The notes under the pieces are model-generated. The model saw nothing but the letters and a program-made list of their open reading frames with translations. It was not told the origin of the DNA and searched no databases. Positions 58,912 to 59,052 of a DNA stretch of 59,052 nucleotides are shown piece after piece (position 1 is the stretch's first letter; each line of letters begins with the position of its first letter). The translations under genes were made by a program, and so were the position numbers. Origin of the DNA: Verrucomicrobiota bacterium (lineage in GTDB: Bacteria; Verrucomicrobiota; Lentisphaeria; JABSQK01; JAJFLO01); contig JAJFLP010000010.1 of assembly GCA_021772635.1 (NCBI GenBank), positions 1 through 59,052 of the forward strand, read 5' to 3'.

Positions 58912-59052
58912 CTAGCCTGAATAATTCACCAGTATTCTGCTACGAGCCCTAATCTCTGCTCAAATAAACCGATTGGCTTGGCTTCACATCTTAGTGAATG
59001 AAAATTCACTTTCACCGTGGCGCCTTCTCCAATCATCTTATTATGAACGAGT
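58912..59052 (+). mobile_element. Family A MITE, copy A5 (right end outside window)
   Basis: CTAG (58912-58915) is followed by the first 137 bp of the 174-bp element. Positions 58955-59052 match window positions 1-98 with two mismatches, so both window ends fall in copies of the same element. Confidence 0.9.

Noticed and set aside
1..59052. Window as a circular replicon with overlapping ends
   Set aside because: The 98-bp end overlap has two mismatches and lies entirely in a dispersed repeat found three more times inside; there are no replication or partition genes.

Overview
This window is a stretch of a Gram-negative (two-membrane) bacterial chromosome. It encodes secreted and outer-envelope proteins, a lipoprotein, a PEP-CTERM (exosortase-sorted) protein, a TIGR04073-type exosortase-associated protein and several Ser/Thr kinases. 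That mix points to the PVC group (Verrucomicrobiota, Kiritimatiellota or Lentisphaerota). No rRNA gene is present, so this placement is an inference. I recognised no tRNA, rRNA, CRISPR array, prophage or intact transposase.

Layout: 0.3-1.9 kb gspF/pilC-like platform gene behind a DUF6941-like gene (minus). 2.9-8.5 kb carA, a surface-repeat protein, a SNF2-family helicase and a RidA protein (plus). 8.7-10.1 kb a DUF4202 gene and an unknown. 10.3-15.7 kb envelope genes (TIGR04073, a small membrane protein, PEP-CTERM), an inositol monophosphatase and an FAH-family hydrolase, broken up by repeats. 16.2-23 kb a receiver-Ser/Thr-kinase fusion, a deoxyribonucleotidase-like HAD protein, DUF445, a LemA-TPM-TPM cluster and recN. 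23.3-25 kb a MEMO-AMMECR1 fusion gene between short inverted repeats. 25.1-31.5 kb a cell-wall block (LysM lipoprotein, murD, a degenerate kinase-receiver, rodA, a zinc metallopeptidase). 31.7-41 kb a Ser/Thr kinase with a cyclic-nucleotide domain, mazG, DUF3015, DUF4105/Lnb, an RsmB-type methyltransferase, Hpt, an NDP-sugar epimerase and an OB-fold-like protein. 41.7-46.1 kb a CHASE2 histidine kinase with a secreted FecR/LysM partner. 46.2-58.9 kb secreted proteins, a nucleotidyltransferase pair, MscS, a very large propeller/Y_Y_Y receptor without a kinase, a CaCA antiporter and a TerB-like protein.

The striking property is intergenic. Nearly every gap holds non-autonomous, palindrome-rich repeats of several families. 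Family A is a 174-bp MITE with CCTGA/TCAGG ends and a 4-bp YTAG target duplication; three full-length copies lie inside, the window starts and ends inside two more, and there is one remnant. Family B is about 135 bp with variable GATTAC/GAGTAC hexamer runs. Family C is short elements ended by the palindrome ACTGCAAGCAGT and by a GTTCGGTATA end. Family D is REP/IS200-like hairpins. A single 272-bp element (E) has 22-bp perfect terminal inverted repeats enclosing two long hairpins. Several copies touch or supply stop codons, and at least one appears to have been read into a predicted protein N-terminus.

Functionally the genes suggest envelope biogenesis and sensing. Peptidoglycan synthesis and cell shape (murD, rodA, LysM protein) sit beside sensory modules (CHASE2 kinase with FecR partner, two Ser/Thr kinases, an orphan Hpt, a pseudo-kinase-receiver, the propeller receptor), with ordinary housekeeping genes (carA, recN, mazG, rsmB, suhB-like) scattered between. 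Calls rest on reading motifs by eye. Start codons are uncertain where stated.
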